From: Margaritispora aquatica
Lineage: Eukaryota; Ascomycota; Leotiomycetes; Helotiales; Discinellaceae
Assembly: GCA_007644065.1 (NCBI GenBank)
Contig: VJWN01000009.1
Coordinates: 1,054,001 to 1,118,000, forward strand
Length of the DNA stretch: 64,000 nt
Reading direction: 5' to 3'
The translations under genes were made by a program, and so were the position numbers. Below are positions 44,996 through 58,707 of this stretch, in pieces. Below the pieces are notes generated by a model. That model was not told the origin of the DNA and did no database searches. It saw only the letters and a program-made list of their open reading frames with translations. Positions within the stretch are counted from its first letter, which is position 1; each line of letters opens with the position of its first letter.

Positions 44996-47349
44996 ATAAT
45001 AACTAACAAGAACACTGAGTAGATCAGAACGCGATGATCAATTGACGAAGTACCTTCGTCGCGGTGAAATGGTAGAGATGTTTTCCAGGGTAAGAGGATA
45101 CGAGAAGGGGTATGGATGGCTGATGATATATGATGGATGATATGATGGGGAAGGAATGAAGGAACCAAAATGAAAAAGAAAGAAGAAAAAGACCTGAAGG
45201 AAGCCACAGCGATCTCTCTTTAATAAAGGTCTCCCCTCAATCCCCCCAATCCCCTCAATCCTCCCAGGTTCCCATTCAAGCTCCCAAGTCACCACCTTTG
45301 CATACCACATCTCACATCAGCCACTGCGGGGTCTTTGTTAGATGTTCGTTCTCACCGATCATCCACTCAGAAGAAAGAAGGAAATGCCCCATTTCGCAGC
45401 CCATCCTCACCGTTCTCACCACTTCTCACCACCTCTCACCAACAGACATAAGTCCGTATATGGTGGCAGCTCCACCGCAGCTTCAGCTTGCGCCACAGAA
45501 AGCAACAACCCTCCCACACACTGCACATCCCACCCACAAGGCTGAATAGCGGTTGTGCCCTTCCCGCACTTTTTGGGCACCCTTTGGCACCTTGTAATGA
45601 CAAGTATCCATGTCTTACGCTCACCTCATCTCCACGTCATTGGACATCTAGGCGATGATGAACATGGGGAGACGCGAATAGGAAGGCAGAGACGCACTCA
45701 GCCTCACTTTGCCAAGTGAATACAAATGGTGAGATTGAGGATAGTGGGGTAAATCACAAATACGGATGGTTTGAAAAGAAAATATGTACGAGAAGCGAGT
45801 TCGAAAGTGGGGACTGCTCCGAGTTGCAATGTGGGATCGTGATAGCCAGATGCCAGATGCCAACTCAACTTCCCTACCCCCGTAGTATCGGACAAAATTA
45901 GGTAGATGGGTGGATACCTAGGATCATTTAGGATCATTTAGGATCATTTAGCTTGCACTAAGAGAAGTCCCAGGTGCTTCGAGAACAAAGTTTAACCTCT
46001 CCGGTTCGGTAACGTAGAAGCTCTTCCATTAAGTTTCCTCACTGCTGCAAGCTGTTACTAGCTGGGTGCTGAAGTCTAACCTCAAGTTACACGAACGCTT
46101 GCTCAGCTCTCGGCACAGACAATGTCTCGGATGTCAGATGTAGGTTGTGTTCAAGAGCGCTGTCCTCAATGAGAAGAGCGCCCAAAAGTGAAAGCAAATG
46201 ATATGCCAGTGCAGGCACATGGAACGTGGTACGGCACTAGCTTCTTCTCGACGAATAGTTTGGTCATGTAGAACCACATGTTGCCAAAAGAACGCCGCAA
46301 ATTGCCATCTACTGTCCTGACATATCATCGTACGAGGAAGCCAGGAACTGGATCAAGAAATCAGAAAGCACTCCCATTTCTAAGAAGGGTCATTACGACT
46401 ACAAAGGACAGATGTGATATTGGCCAATCAATGATGCATTGGTTTGAAGCTCTCTCTTTCTCTCTCTGCATTACTTTTCCAATTGAATGCACCGTATGCG
46501 AGCCTTCAGATCACCTCAACCCATTTTCTTTTCCATGACCTTTACCCATAAAGTCGCAAAACAATAACTCCATGCCAGCCTTCTTGCCAGTTGTCCCTGC
46601 CCATCGGGGCAACATTTCCTCATAATGATCAGATCAAGTGTTTTTTGAGCTGCGAAACTCCTGGGTCAATATTATTTAGTGCTCCATTGAGTGCTTTGAG
46701 CAAGTGATCTCAAGCGCACTGTTGGACTTATGCTCATAACGAAGCACATACCCCGCAATTTTGTCCCCGTTTAATCAGCTCGTACCATTGTTTTCTAAAG
46801 TAGCGTGATGGTAACAAGAATCTAGAACTTCCAGCTCTAGCTCGTGGGGCAGTTACCACAGAAATTATTTTTTTGAATTAGAAGACCAGTAACAAAGGTG
46901 TATTCCGAGGTGGATTGCTGGAGGTGGAACTCCCTGGTTGACCAGAGAATTTAAATCAAACAGTTGATGGGTTGTACCAGAGAGGTCGTGAGGTCGAGTC
47001 GCTGGTCTTAATTCGCATTTTGGACGCAATATGTCTTTCATACTTGCAGCTTCCAGGTGCATCCATGATTTGTGTGGGTGGCAAATCCATAGTCTTAAAC
47101 ATCGCAGTATTTCATGCTGATGTCTTCCTTCAGAGAAGGTCTACACCAAATTCTTCCCTGAGAAGATCTGGAACGCTGTGAATAAATGACTGAGTCCACC
47201 CATATTTACATAGGCCATGAGGCATTGAGTATGCCTGCGATTTTCTTATGCGTCGTTTTTGTACATTTCGTCGTTAACTTTTGATCGTTGATTCTTGGAG
47301 AGAGAACGTCGTTTTGGTTTCACACATCGTGACCAGGTACACGCCGGTA
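44996..47349. other. 2.35-kb intergenic region
   Basis: Promoter side of the DUF2235 gene and 3' side of the transcription factor gene. It contains a C/T-rich segment with repeated TTCTCACC near 45415-45440 and a 10-bp triple repeat at 45921-45950. Small ORFs (45298, 45342, 45716, 46278) lack support. Confidence 0.55.
45921..45950. repeat. GGATCATTTA triplicated in tandem
   Basis: Three perfect consecutive copies of a 10-base unit. They lie in intergenic DNA about 1.0 kb upstream of the DUF2235 start. Possible helically phased protein-binding sites or simple slippage. Confidence 0.9.
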
Positions 47350-50300
47350 CTACTCACGATGAGCGACAGATTCCTCTGCTCGGGCCCTCATGTGATTCGC
47401 CTGTGTCTCTAGGCTACGCGCCATAAGATGAGTTACTATCATAAAGTCAGCGTAAATTGTTCAGGCAAGCTAAAAGAAGGGATGAGTTGGTTCTTACCAG
47501 GCCATATAGCAGCGCGGTCTAACATGTAGGCCGTGACCTTCAAAATTTTACCACCATAACCACAACTATCAGGGCCAGGTAAACGTCCTGGGTTATTTGT
47601 ATTTGCAACCGATCCCATGCCGGTGATGTCGAAATTCATTTTGGTTTCGGCACTACTGAGCACTTCTTGAACCTTGCGCAAGAGCTTGCAATCCTCCTCT
47701 TCCAGTAACATGATAGCAGGTACTTCACTAAGGTTGATTTCGTCTTTACCGAGGATGCCCAAGAAACGTCCAACCCTTTCTTGAACGGTAGCAACCCATT
47801 CCGCAAGCACTTGTGCGCAATCAAAAGCACACATTGCTGACTGTAAAGGAAGTTCGCGTGATGTGAAGTCAGCGAAGGTGACGCCAAGCTTATCAGACAT
47901 TGATAGAGAATCTGCGGCATAGAACGCAGCCTTACGAAGATGCCGCTCGCGCCTTGTCGAAGAACTTGGAGACATGGTGAATCCGCCAGTTTGAGGCATT
48001 TGATTGGTATTAAATCTGGGGGACGATGTAGAAGTATTTGGGGTGTCCACAACAATCCAACTATTTACAGAAGCGTCGGACTGCTCTGTACCATCCGAAT
48101 TCGAAGCTGGGGAGTGTTCCCCGTGTTGTATGATCTCAGATCCTCTTGAGAGCTCTTCCGCCATTCCATCCCAATCGCGTTGCCAAAACTTTTCTTTCGA
48201 TCGAGATAGATTCACGAATAATCTAACATACGCAAGATCCAACAGGGGAATACTATCCGCAGAGAGTGGTCCAAGCCCATATGGGTTCGGTCGTTCCAAG
48301 CTGTGATGGGGGTTACTCGCCCAAGCCGCCTGCCACGCTTTGAGAGCCGGCTCAATGTGTCGATGCATCTTTTCGGTTTCCTCATTCTTCCATACATTAC
48401 TGTGGTGTCGCTGACGAGTTTCCCAGATGTAGTTATGCAGAGCATTGATGAGAACAAGACACCCAAAGGTGCTAGGTCTCAGGTCGCTTTTCGGGAGATC
48501 CGCAAGAGGAGCACCAAACATCTGGGCTTGCGCTAAAGACTGTTGTTGCTGCTGTCTTTCACTCGTTCTTAAAAGTTCACCTAAAGCATCATGAAAAGTG
48601 ACCTGGTTCAGATCAGCCATTCTTGCGCCACCCTTCGCATGAAAGCCTTGCGCTGTATCTGCGGCCCAGAACTCTTCTTCGCAGGGCAGATCAAGCAGAA
48701 TCTCAGAATTGGTTAGAGCTGGTGTATGATTGTACGCAGAAACCAATAGACTGGAAAGTATAAAGACAGCGTAGAGAGTTCGTTTGCGCTCCTCCATCGT
48801 CTTCCAGGTGTACCATTCTTGGTGATCATCTGGAATTTCTGCCTTTGGTAGTCCCGAGTTCCAGTCTTCGCTAGGCATCCCATCGTCACCCATTTGGATG
48901 TCTTGCTGGCCGACACTTTGAGCATGTTGCGGTTTTAAAAGTTCAGCAGCTCGTGCAAGACTGACCAAAGCAGCGCTGTGTGTTTGAGCAATTGAACCGG
49001 CGGTTTGATCTCCACAGTTATGTCCGTACACGACATTGAGCAACATGGCCTGCACTAGCCAGACTGGTGTATGAAGGGAATTCTCTATTAATCGTGGGCC
49101 ATGATCCACTCCGGCTTTTCGGTGATCTGCCTTGCGAACGTCTGACTTGCGACGTTCCTCCAGGTATAGTGAGATTATTTTCTTCGCTGACTCGAAAAGC
49201 TCCTTGGACTGGACTTGTTCCGTTTCGTATAATGCGCCTATTGCAGCCATCGAAAGAATCAAACAACCACGACCACCAACCAAACCAATACTGCCCCTAC
49301 CATTATTTGCTTGTGCCGGCACATCAAAAGAGAGTGTAGGGATATGGAGAAAAGGTAAATGAGGGTGGAAGTGTCGTATGTAAGCACCGACATATCGTTG
49401 AAGGTCATAAGTACCTTGAAATAATTAGTTTACGATTTCCTGGAAGAAATAAAGCACATGGAGCGGGCATGTCTCAAATGATGATGGGCAGATATCTTCC
49501 AGAAGGGACGAGGTGGTTTGGGCAGCTTGGCTAACTTACTGGGTAACATCCGCGTTGAATCACTGACACTACCGGTTCGACCATTAGGAAATTGGGACGT
49601 TAAAGGAGAGCTTGTCGAAGAGAATGAGTACTTTCGTCCACCGAATGGAGTGCACTGCGCAAGAGCTGCTAATAGCGCTTGCCGTGTAGAATCTGAAATC
49701 GAGGCTATGGGGAGAAGAGAGGGTACATTGCCGTTCATGGAAACTGGCGTTTCGGGTCCCATATTCATGGGTGGGTGAAGGACGTGAGTATTGCGTCCGG
49801 GCATCATTGAAGGACTAAGAGCACTCATTGAGGGTGGTGGGGTCGAGAAGTAGGGGTCATTCATGTTCTTTTGTGGTAAACTGTGAGGAGACATGGGTAC
49901 ACCATTCATCAAATCAGGAAACCCTCCCTGATTGACAAAATCCATATGAAATGGATGCATGAGCGGCGGACCCATCATCGGCTGTTGCCATACAGAAGCA
50001 GAAGAACTCGCGGGATTCTGCGAGCCCGAACCATCCAACATGACCTCACTAATACCACTCTGACTGGCAGTGCTGATTGCCGAAGGCGAAGAACCGTCAA
50101 TGGCGTTCTCGTTTCCATCTTGGAATGTTAACTGATGGCCGAAGCCGTTGAACCAATCAATATTGTCCTCCCCTAGATGCTGAGCAGCAGACATGTCGGG
50201 AAACCCATTTGTGTATTGAGACGTAGAGTCAATACCCATGGACTGTGGTGAGTCACTGTAATGCAAAGCATTAGGATTGATGGTCGAGGCAGGTCCGAAG

Positions 50301-50956
50301 AGTAGCCCTTCAAAATCATAGTCAGGAAAGAAGCCTCCATTAACTGGTGCAGTTCTCATACCACCACTAAAATCCAAATTGCTGGAGTTGTGCGTTTCCA
50401 ACTTCGGTAATCCAGAGACCATGCCGCGCTGCCCGAGAACCGTAGACATACCGCCAAAATGGTAATCGTTCTGCATCGACAAACCGACGAGGCTGGGGTG
50501 ACGGCTGTGAATAGCTGGCATGTTAGATCTGGATGCAGCAGTATTGCTAGCGGCCATCAATTGCATATGAGCTCCGTCAACATGACTTATGGTATTTGCC
50601 CTTGGCCTCATGGTCGTTGCTCCCGTTCCAGTACCAGTAGCCACAGAACCCTTTCGTACTCTACCAGCTGCGACCGCAGTGCTGGCCCCACTCTCACGAC
50701 GATTTCTTGGTCTTGAAGAGGGTGTGGTGGTCATATGTAGCTTCTGCTGGTGCCGTAGCAGCAGATCGCGTCGAGCAAAACATCTGGAGCATTCTGGGCA
50801 TTCGAATGGCTTTTCCTTCGTGTGAGACCGCTCATGGCGCTTCAAATGTTCCAGACGGGCAAATGATCTTTGACAAGTACCGCAAACATGAGGACGAGGT
50901 TTGTCTGTTTTTGGTGGGGGGAGGTTGTTCGCAGTTTTCGAGGTCCCGCCTGTCAT
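47350..50956 (-). CDS. C2H2 zinc-finger transcription factor with fungal-specific TF domain
   Basis: Three exons, 50956..49540, 49414..47498 and 47435..47350, phases 1 and 1, give 1139 residues. Two adjacent C2H2 fingers lie at residues 22-75 ([21 protein letters not shown], then [22 protein letters not shown]); the linker TKEKPFE is the standard inter-finger linker. A 370-residue disordered region rich in Ser, Pro, Met, Gly and Asn follows. Exon 2 encodes the fungal transcription factor middle homology region ([21 protein letters not shown] at its start, GALYE, YHN-type helices, [23 protein letters not shown] near the end). Exon 3 adds [22 protein letters not shown]. Two C2H2 fingers plus this domain is the organisation of Adr1/Klf1-like regulators. 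Target genes unknown. Confidence 0.93.
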
Positions 50957-53900
50957 CTTCCATTAGTTGCAGCTCGCAGATCAGGGTAGGATTTGGATGT
51001 TAGGGCATAGAAGCAGATGCGAACCCCGAAAGAAAAGATGTGCAAGTTGTAGGATGTGAGATCAAAGGAAAAGGTTAAATCTGGGTTGCTCGTACCATTT
51101 TCGCCGTCGTTAACCCCACCATTGCCCGAAGATGACGTTACTGGCATGCTCCCGATAGAATGAATGTTCGGATTGTAATAGTATGAATATTCTCGCACAA
51201 CGTATTCGTGGAAGATAGAAAGTATTCGAGTCGTATGAACCACTACCAGAGGTTCAGAGAAATGTCCGGTTGTGCATACTTGAAAAGAACAATCAGCATG
51301 TCATTCGTTCATTCGGGGCTGGCGGGCAGAACAAAGCAATGATGAGCGATGGAGGGGCGAGGCGAGGCAAGAAGAGAAGAATAGAGGGATTCTCAACTTA
51401 CAGCTTCCTCAATGGCCAGAGCCCAGCGGATCCTTCTTGATTCCCAACTGGGGGGTCTTCACAGCAATGCAGCGACGAGGTGCAGCGGACTTGTGCGAAG
51501 AAATCCACACCTTTCTCTTGTGTTGGCCAATAATCAGGCACTTGTGCAAGCACAAAGCTGCCGTTGCCAGCCTTTAGCCGAGCTACTGTCCTGGAGCTCA
51601 GCTGTTTGGTTCCAGGTTGCAGACGAAACAGAGGGATGGTCAGGTATGTCCAGCGTATTGGAAATGGATGTCGTATGTAAATGCGAGTTTGCTGAGTCCA
51701 AACACAGGAACTCTCGGGATTGAAAAGAAAGTGGCAGCTTCGCTGCAAAGCCCTGCCTATGCTGTTGTAAATTTTGTTGTCGGTATAACTCTGCGGCGCT
51801 GAATCTGCGTCTCTAATTTTCTTCCAAATAACTAACGGCTAACGGTTCAAGGTCGTGCGAGTGGTTCTGGGAGCAGACTGGGGCTCTGGAGAGGCTGTGA
51901 ATGCAGCCAATGTGTCCGAAAGATAAACGCCGTTGGTATAAGTGATGCTGTAGGTGTGCAGAGCATCCAACTTCGTAATTGAAGGGAAGGCTTAGAGATA
52001 TCTATCGAAATAAATATGTAGATACTGTAGTGAGTAGTGAGAGAACCAGAAGATGCACAGGAGGTGGTTGTGAAACGATGTTCGTGTGGTTCACAATCTG
52101 TACGAAATATGTATGTATGCTCTTTTCTGTGTGGACACTAGGTAAGGTAGGTAAATAGGTAGGTCGAAGGGCAACTTGCACACTACGGAGAGACCAACGT
52201 GATATTTGATCAAAAGTTGAATGAGCGATGGTGATGTGCACATCATTTCTGGAAGCACATCCGAAGCGTCACTCACTCACTCACTACCTTACCGACCTAC
52301 CGACCTTAACTTTACTACACAGGATCTAGAGCTTTGAGCATTGAGCATTGACTGAGCTTTGGGCATTAGACAATCTGCCATTGAACAACGCCATGCGAGC
52401 CAGGCTGGTTTACGCTCACTTTGGGGCTGGATTTCCCTGGAATCCTGGATGACCAACAATTGGAGGGTCAAGCATGCACCTCGACGACGGAGCACGGCTG
52501 ATCAAGGAATATCAAGGTATACCATTGGCCCTCTACTTCAAACTGGCAGTCATTTGGAGGAAGGGTTGCAGCAACTGTAGTCCGATTCGGAATAGCCTAC
52601 ATTAAGAATTGATCTCGAGATACTTTTGACAAGCCGAGAAAGCCTAATAATTATAATTAATGCTGTAAACGTTCCAACAGGCAAGCAGGCATTCAGGTCG
52701 AAACCAAAATCCACTTTTACCACACCTAGTTTCAAGTCCTAGTTGAGGTGCCAAACAATCAGCACGACGGATGAGCAAGAATTGAATGTCTAACTCTGTC
52801 GATGCCTAGCCAAAAACAGCTCCTCTGCCAATACGGTAGGCTACTAGGATGTCGCTGTCAAAGATTAGACTAGACGATTTGATGTACAGTAAGTTACAGA
52901 TCCTATGGCAGATGCCGCAAGAGAAACAAGCCATGGAATGGAGCTCGACATGGTCAAACACAGATAACTTCAGACGACATGAGCAATGATCGGTTGGGTG
53001 AACTCAGACTGAAGAGTTTGAAGAGACTGCCGCCCCGAGTCCTAAATATATAAGAGATAAATGTTATTAATATCGCCCTGCATTGCATGCAGCTGAGCTC
53101 ATCTGGCACTTAATGCAGGGTATAGCAGCTCTCCCAAGAACTCCAGCAGCCATGTGGATGGTTTGCAGTGGCAGTCTTGAGATGATTGAGTCAATCAATA
53201 TAAGTTGAGTTGCACTCCTGTCCCCTGGAGATTTCACTTCAGGGTATGAGGGATGGAAAACATTCAGGAGAGGAAGATGGCAAGCTTAACCTAATTGGCT
53301 ACGCATCACCGGAGAAGGCGCTTCGAGGTGAAAAGCCTCTTAAACGGCTGCTGCAACACACTCAATTCCAAGCTGTCGATATAATCAATGCTGGAATGAA
53401 CATTTGGGCCACGTTATCGGTTCTAGCAGGTAGAAACAGAAGAAGATGAGCATCCAGTACTCCAGACTTGTGCCCTATCCAGAGTAGTGAGTTCACTTAT
53501 AAGGTAACTTCCACTAGCAGCAATGTAAAGTTCCCCTTTCCGCTCACAAATTCGGTAGTTAGTTTCGTCTTTAGTGACCAGCAAAAGACGCATTCCAGGT
53601 TCTGGCTGGCTGGTGAGGCTTGCAACCGAACTTTATCTCCACAACTGTCTCTTCCCCAGTGTAATTTCCTCACACTCCTAGACCTCTAGATGAACCAAGC
53701 TTTCTATCATGAAAGCCCGAGACACCACCCATACCGTTAGTGAATTTTCGATCACCTCGTTCAAAGATGCACAGCATCGCACACAAAGGATCAGATTCGA
53801 AGAAGCTCCTTTTGCCGTTTGGTACCTTGCTTTGCTGATGGAGGGGTTGACAAGAAGCAAAGAAATCGCATGGTGGGACCTGGCCAACATCTGCCTCATT

Positions 53901-56252
53901 CGCTGGTTGCAATACAGTGTACCCACAGTGTATGCAAGCTTGTAGTGGTGGTGGTGGTGGGGTGCAACACTTGCAAGACTGACTGGACCAAAGACTGGAC
54001 TTGTACAGTTATGCATGACAGCTCCGTTCGGTCGCCTAAGATCCAGTTTATGGAGGACTCTGCTGTTCAGGTGATGGCCTCTTTACAGCTTCAACGGTGA
54101 GTGGTTCTCTTTGTGGGTTTTTGTGTGGATAGTGGTGGACCGCAAGTGCCTGTGAGAGGGAAGCTAAACTTCCCGTCGTCAGACTTGCTAGGGCGCGAGG
54201 AAAGTTATGGGTGGGTGGCGAATCATACCAGCATGAAATTGACATGGGCTCATCAACACCCGAGAGCTTTCGAAGCCGGCCATGTGCTGGGAACGGCCAA
54301 ACGAAATGCCTCAATTGTTTTAGGGGCAGCCTCTTCAAACGTAAGATGTGCGCCACATGTATGCAGTCTGTATGCAGTCTTTTCCCAGCACGTTCGTCGG
54401 TCAACCACTTTCTCTCTGAACGTTGCACCCTTGAAGCAGGTCAATCAATAACATTAATATTGACTGTACCAATGATCGTCGTCAGCTGGAGCCACAGGGG
54501 CTCATTCATGGTGCTGGACCCTGGCTTTCCCCAGCTTTTTTGCAAGCCACCTTTGTCCATCGACTGTTCACCGTCTTGCGGATCTTCCTTTCCTGTGCCG
54601 TATCGATGACTTCAATTTGACCATGCCGAGCCAAGACATTGTCTCTTTCATATTGGAGACATCTTGAGATTTAGCCGTAAGTAAATGACGTGAGTTTATG
54701 TCCGTGTCTTTATTCTCCTTGACCAACGAAGGAGTCCTGTCGGCTTCAACAACCAACCGTGAGAATGAGACTCCTGGTCGCCACGTTCCTATATCGATGT
54801 TTCCATATACTGGCTGTAGAACCTTAACAAACTTTGTTAGCTATTGCGGAGGCATACTTTGGCTACGGAATCTCGACATAACCGCACACTTGTGCACTCG
54901 AAAGCAAAAGATGCGGAAGGCGGAAGGCAAGAAAAGCTAGTAAAACATAGAATCCACTTAGCGGACTGGAGAAAAGATGCCAAGCAACTTGACTGGCGAA
55001 CTGCAAAGTGCCAAATCGATCTGGAATACAGACCTGTGCCGTTCTATCCCATCCTATAAACCTAAGTGACTAGCAACATGCTGTTAGGAAACGGCGCAGC
55101 AATCTCCGCCCATTCGTAATTGTGGGAAATGCTTCTACGAAACAAGACGACTACAAAGCAATGTGTTACCTCTCGCCTCATGGGTTAGATCCTTCTAGGT
55201 AGGAGTTTCTCGTATGCTCATTACGAGGAAGATTGGCCTCCGAGATGATTGTTACGGACGTGGAATCTTATTGATGCATCCCGATATTGATCCGGCGCCG
55301 TCAACGACCGGCCTTCTCGACGGGAAACTTACCTACAGTATAGAGAGGTACATATACGCTTACCCCAGACTCACCATGCAGCCGAAACATTAAATCTGGT
55401 CTGGTGATCTCTTTGTGGGGAAAGGTACGAAGTGCCACATTACCGTGCCACCAATCGCAAGCATCAATTAGCATCGATAACAGTCCACTGTCCACTGTCC
55501 ATCAAAGCTTTAATTCAAGGAGGCAACTTATCCGAAGCTTCATGGTGATGAGGGTTGCAACTATGAACTCGCTACAAGCTGTGAGCACTGAGCAGGTATT
55601 CGGCTTACGGCTTACTTAGTTGATCCGTTCTTGACCCCGTCATCATGACGGTGAGCATCGCTTTCCGAGTAAGATGTCAACACAAAGCAATTGAGGGCCA
55701 TAAAAGCAAGGACATTATCTGGGGAGAGCAATAGAACACCCATGTTATCAATTCATCTCAAGTGCTTGGTGTGAGAACCCAGCAACAAACAGACATGCTT
55801 CTGTTTCGAAACTCACTTTTAAAGTTTCTTGCCGTCCTTGATGTACCAAACTGTCACAAACAGCCAAGATGAAAATTAATAAAAGTCAATTACAGTGACA
55901 AGTACCTCTGTAGCTGGCATGGTCTTCACAGTGCCACACCTTACCGTGCAAAATCAGTCAACCTAAGTCTCCCTCGGTTGTGCTAGGGAAATAGTTGCTT
56001 CTCCTGTGCAGTGAACAGAACGAGCCGCTCTGAGTATAGCATCATTAGCAAAGCATAGGATTTATAGATGCAACTCACTTTCTCCATAAGACTATACTCC
56101 TCTTTTGTCAAATCTCGAACCTCTTCGAAGCTGCAAGAGATGCCATGATGGGAGCATTTCCGACGTCATAAAACGATACAATAGAAAGACTCCACCATAG
56201 CATCCTGCCCGTCGCAGGTGGGTATTTTTCTATATATCTTCGGAATTATTAC
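50957..56252. other. 5.3-kb gene-poor region upstream of the transcription factor
   Basis: Only short ORFs, none with splice support or a motif I trust. The first 1-2 kb must contain the transcription factor promoter. Local features: TAGGTAGG-like units near 52141-52163, CACTCACTCACT at 52272-52285 followed by CCGACCTACCGACC, and a GGTGGTGGTGGTGG run at 53947-53961. The 90-130 codon ORFs at 53678, 53819, 54048, 54101 and 54211 overlap on both strands, which argues for open DNA without coding. Confidence 0.5.
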
Positions 56253-56717
56253 TCATTTGAAGCTTTGTATAATCACCATCTCAAATGTTAAGCTGATCCG
56301 AACTTCCTTATTGCTAAAACCAGCTTCAAACGAACCCGAGTTTTCTCGCTCGGCTTCCTCGGAGTTGGCCTTGTAAAGACGTTCTTGTTGCCTTTCGCTT
56401 GATAGCATGCGCGCTATGCAGTAGTTCAACTCCAAGTTTTTCTCGGGGTCTTTGGATGGACTCTCGCTTGATACATCAGGCGTCGAGGAGTAGGAGAGCG
56501 ATTCTTGGCTTGTGTGATTTCATCGAGTGGTTCTTACATATGATAAAGTCGTCCAGTCCCGACTGGGTATGATATGATGCAGCCGTTGTCAACATAGGGC
56601 GTTCCATCGATAGCTCCAAGGTACCACCTATGTAGTGATATCCTGCTTCGGGGATGTGCCGAAGTATACTCAAGGCTGAATAACTTTAGTCCGAATCGCT
56701 TGTCCCTTGTGTTGGGT
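56253..56717 (-). CDS. cryptic spliced gene, 3' exons only
   Basis: Not recognised. Minus-strand reading from an acceptor near 56717 gives TPPNTRDKRFGLKLFSLEYT and then RWYLGAIDGTPYVDNGCI... GRLYH, ending at a clean GTAAGA donor (exon end 56538). After a 71-nt intron the exon 56466..56253 continues in phase 2 as ESPSKDPEKNLELNYCIARML, an Arg/Glu/Lys helix (SSERQQERLYKANSEEAERE) and a short tail to TGA. The two exons join without a stop and have a consistent protein-like look, so a real gene or recent pseudogene is likely. The first exon is unresolved. ATG CAG CAT TGC followed by GTGAAG at 56791-56776 could supply it, but that is speculative. Confidence 0.4.
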
Positions 56718-57035
56718 GGGGTCTAGATTTTGTTGAATTCTGCTTTCACTGACTTCCTACACTCTCAAGTCATAACAGCTTCACGCAATGCTGCATGTAT
56801 TCCTTTGGAGAGTGGACCATATAGCATTTAGAGGAACGGAAAAGACCGTTCGCAGCCTGACTTCATGCCTAATACCAAAACTGCGTGCAGCCAAGCTATT
56901 ATTGCCCTATCATGACGAACTTATCGGATACCCTAGGACCTTATGTTTCGTCGTTGAGTCTATCTTTTCTTTTGATTTGATCAATGTTATCGCGAAGTTC
57001 GTTGACAGTCGCTGCTTTGCTCGAGTCGTGACGAT

Positions 57036-57644
57036 ATGTCGAGAGCTGCAATCAATGATGAATTTGGAACCATGCTAAAAGCATACATATCTTCGTATTC
57101 TAGGCACAGTGCGGACTGGGCATCTTCTACTTTGCTGCCCGATGAATCTCAATTGCGCGATTTTTTAACCGACTTTGACGTGTCATTTTCCAGTTCAAAT
57201 ATCGATACTTCTTTAGAAAGAGATGTAGCGGTGGCTCTGTTATTTGTCGGGAAGCAAGGGCATTGCTCATTATGTCGGGTACTGTTTGTTTTGTTGACTC
57301 GAGCTTGGAGTGTTGAGAAAATTCGAAGATCGAAAGGTGTTGTTGGCCAGCGTGTTGTCGAGGCGCGAATATTTGCTATCGCTCTTGAAACTTGCTTGAC
57401 TAGAACCTCTCATGCAATTGCATATTCCATGACTCTGATCTCACATCTGATGTGCTACTATTTGTTACTCCTTCAAACCTCCGCGACACCAGATGTGTGG
57501 ACAGTGCTGCTGTTGTTGGGTATAGCAACAATTAGGTTGTCTTCTGCCATGACTTTCACGCTATCTCGCCCTGGTTTTGGGTTTGCTGGGCGCTGTGGTT
57601 GTTCTTTGATTTCTACGTGGATTCGATTCCGTTGCCATCGTTGA
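57036..57644 (+). CDS. hypothetical protein, two hydrophobic segments
   Basis: Single ORF of 202 residues from ATG 57036. Not recognised. The first 80 residues are soluble-looking (LLPDESQLRDFLTDFDVSFSSS). The second half has two hydrophobic stretches around residues 128-148 (AIAYSMTLISHLMCYYLLLLQ) and 155-170 (VWTVLLLLGIATI). The C-terminus is Arg/Cys-rich and less convincing. A preceding ORF at 56788-57078 overlaps it in another frame. It may be a real small membrane protein, a remnant, or chance. I have no homologue in mind. Confidence 0.25.
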   Translation: MSRAAINDEFGTMLKAYISSYSRHSADWASSTLLPDESQLRDFLTDFDVSFSSSNIDTSLERDVAVALLFVGKQGHCSLCRVLFVLLTRAWSVEKIRRSKGVVGQRVVEARIFAIALETCLTRTSHAIAYSMTLISHLMCYYLLLLQTSATPDVWTVLLLLGIATIRLSSAMTFTLSRPGFGFAGRCGCSLISTWIRFRCHR

Positions 57645-58680
57645 TATGTTACGCTATGTTTGACTTTAGCAATTGTAACCCTCTCTTGTGAGATAGCCAA
57701 TGTGCACCATTGTATCCAGTCTTTTCCTAGAATATCTACCTCAGCTAAAGGTCCTGCTCCATGCTGCTGCGTCAATCAATGTGGCGTGCATGTTATTCGA
57801 GTGTCGGAGTACGTCGAATTTGGGTGATGGTACTCATGCCCTCGGTCCTTGCATATTGTATATGATGTTGTAGAGTCTCAATACAGGTGATATAGCCAGT
57901 ACTGTAGATGTTAATAGTCAGCTGTTGCATTTTGCGGTTCTCTGGCAGGTGCTCCGATGCAGTCGTGTATCGCTGCAGAGTCATAACAGACTAGAAAGAG
58001 AGCCTGTACCGATAGTTGGATCAGTTCAATCGGTCTGAATCGATACAATCCAAGTCTTCTTGTGATGTTCGGCAACTCTGCTATTAGGATACTTCGCTCG
58101 AAGATTTGTCGTTTTCGCCGTTCCGCCCTTTAATGGTTCTATGAAGGCGTTTTAGAAGCCCAAACATGACCCATTTATGAGTGTTGAAAAACCTAAACAG
58201 AGTATATAATATCTTCCTGTATGTATGGGTAAGCAGAGGTTAGAACACACAAACTCTGCTGTAACTAAGTTGCAACATCTCAAAGCTGCATCATTCAATG
58301 ATATCTCTAAAAATGCATGACCACAAACGCATTTTACTTGCTGAGAATCTCAAGGTACTTATCAGTAGCTAAGTCAGCAGTCGGGTACAAACTTCCATCC
58401 AACATTATTCCGATCGGCAGTCCCAAATATGAAAGCTCATTAGAGTTCTTCTCTTTTGCTATTGCGCTTTAAGAGAGGTAACGATTGTTCATCCTCCTCT
58501 ATTGAACGGGCATCTGCGCCCAAAAGTTTCGTTGGAAAGAACTCTAGCTTCTTCTAGTCCTGCTTATTTGTGCATCTTTATCCTGTCGGTCAAATATCAA
58601 GTCAACCGAGTGTTATAGCCTACCTCTGTCTGCACTGCCATCAATTAACTAATAGCAACCTCCAAAAACTGCTATAGTTC
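57645..58680. other. intergenic, 1 kb
   Basis: No ORF or structure with support. A/T-rich. Confidence 0.5.
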
Positions 58681-58707
58681 TGATGCCAGCTGCGAAGCAG
58701 CTCAAAA

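Noticed and set aside
53947..53961. GGT trinucleotide run as a functional element
   Set aside because: Only five units; ordinary microsatellite.
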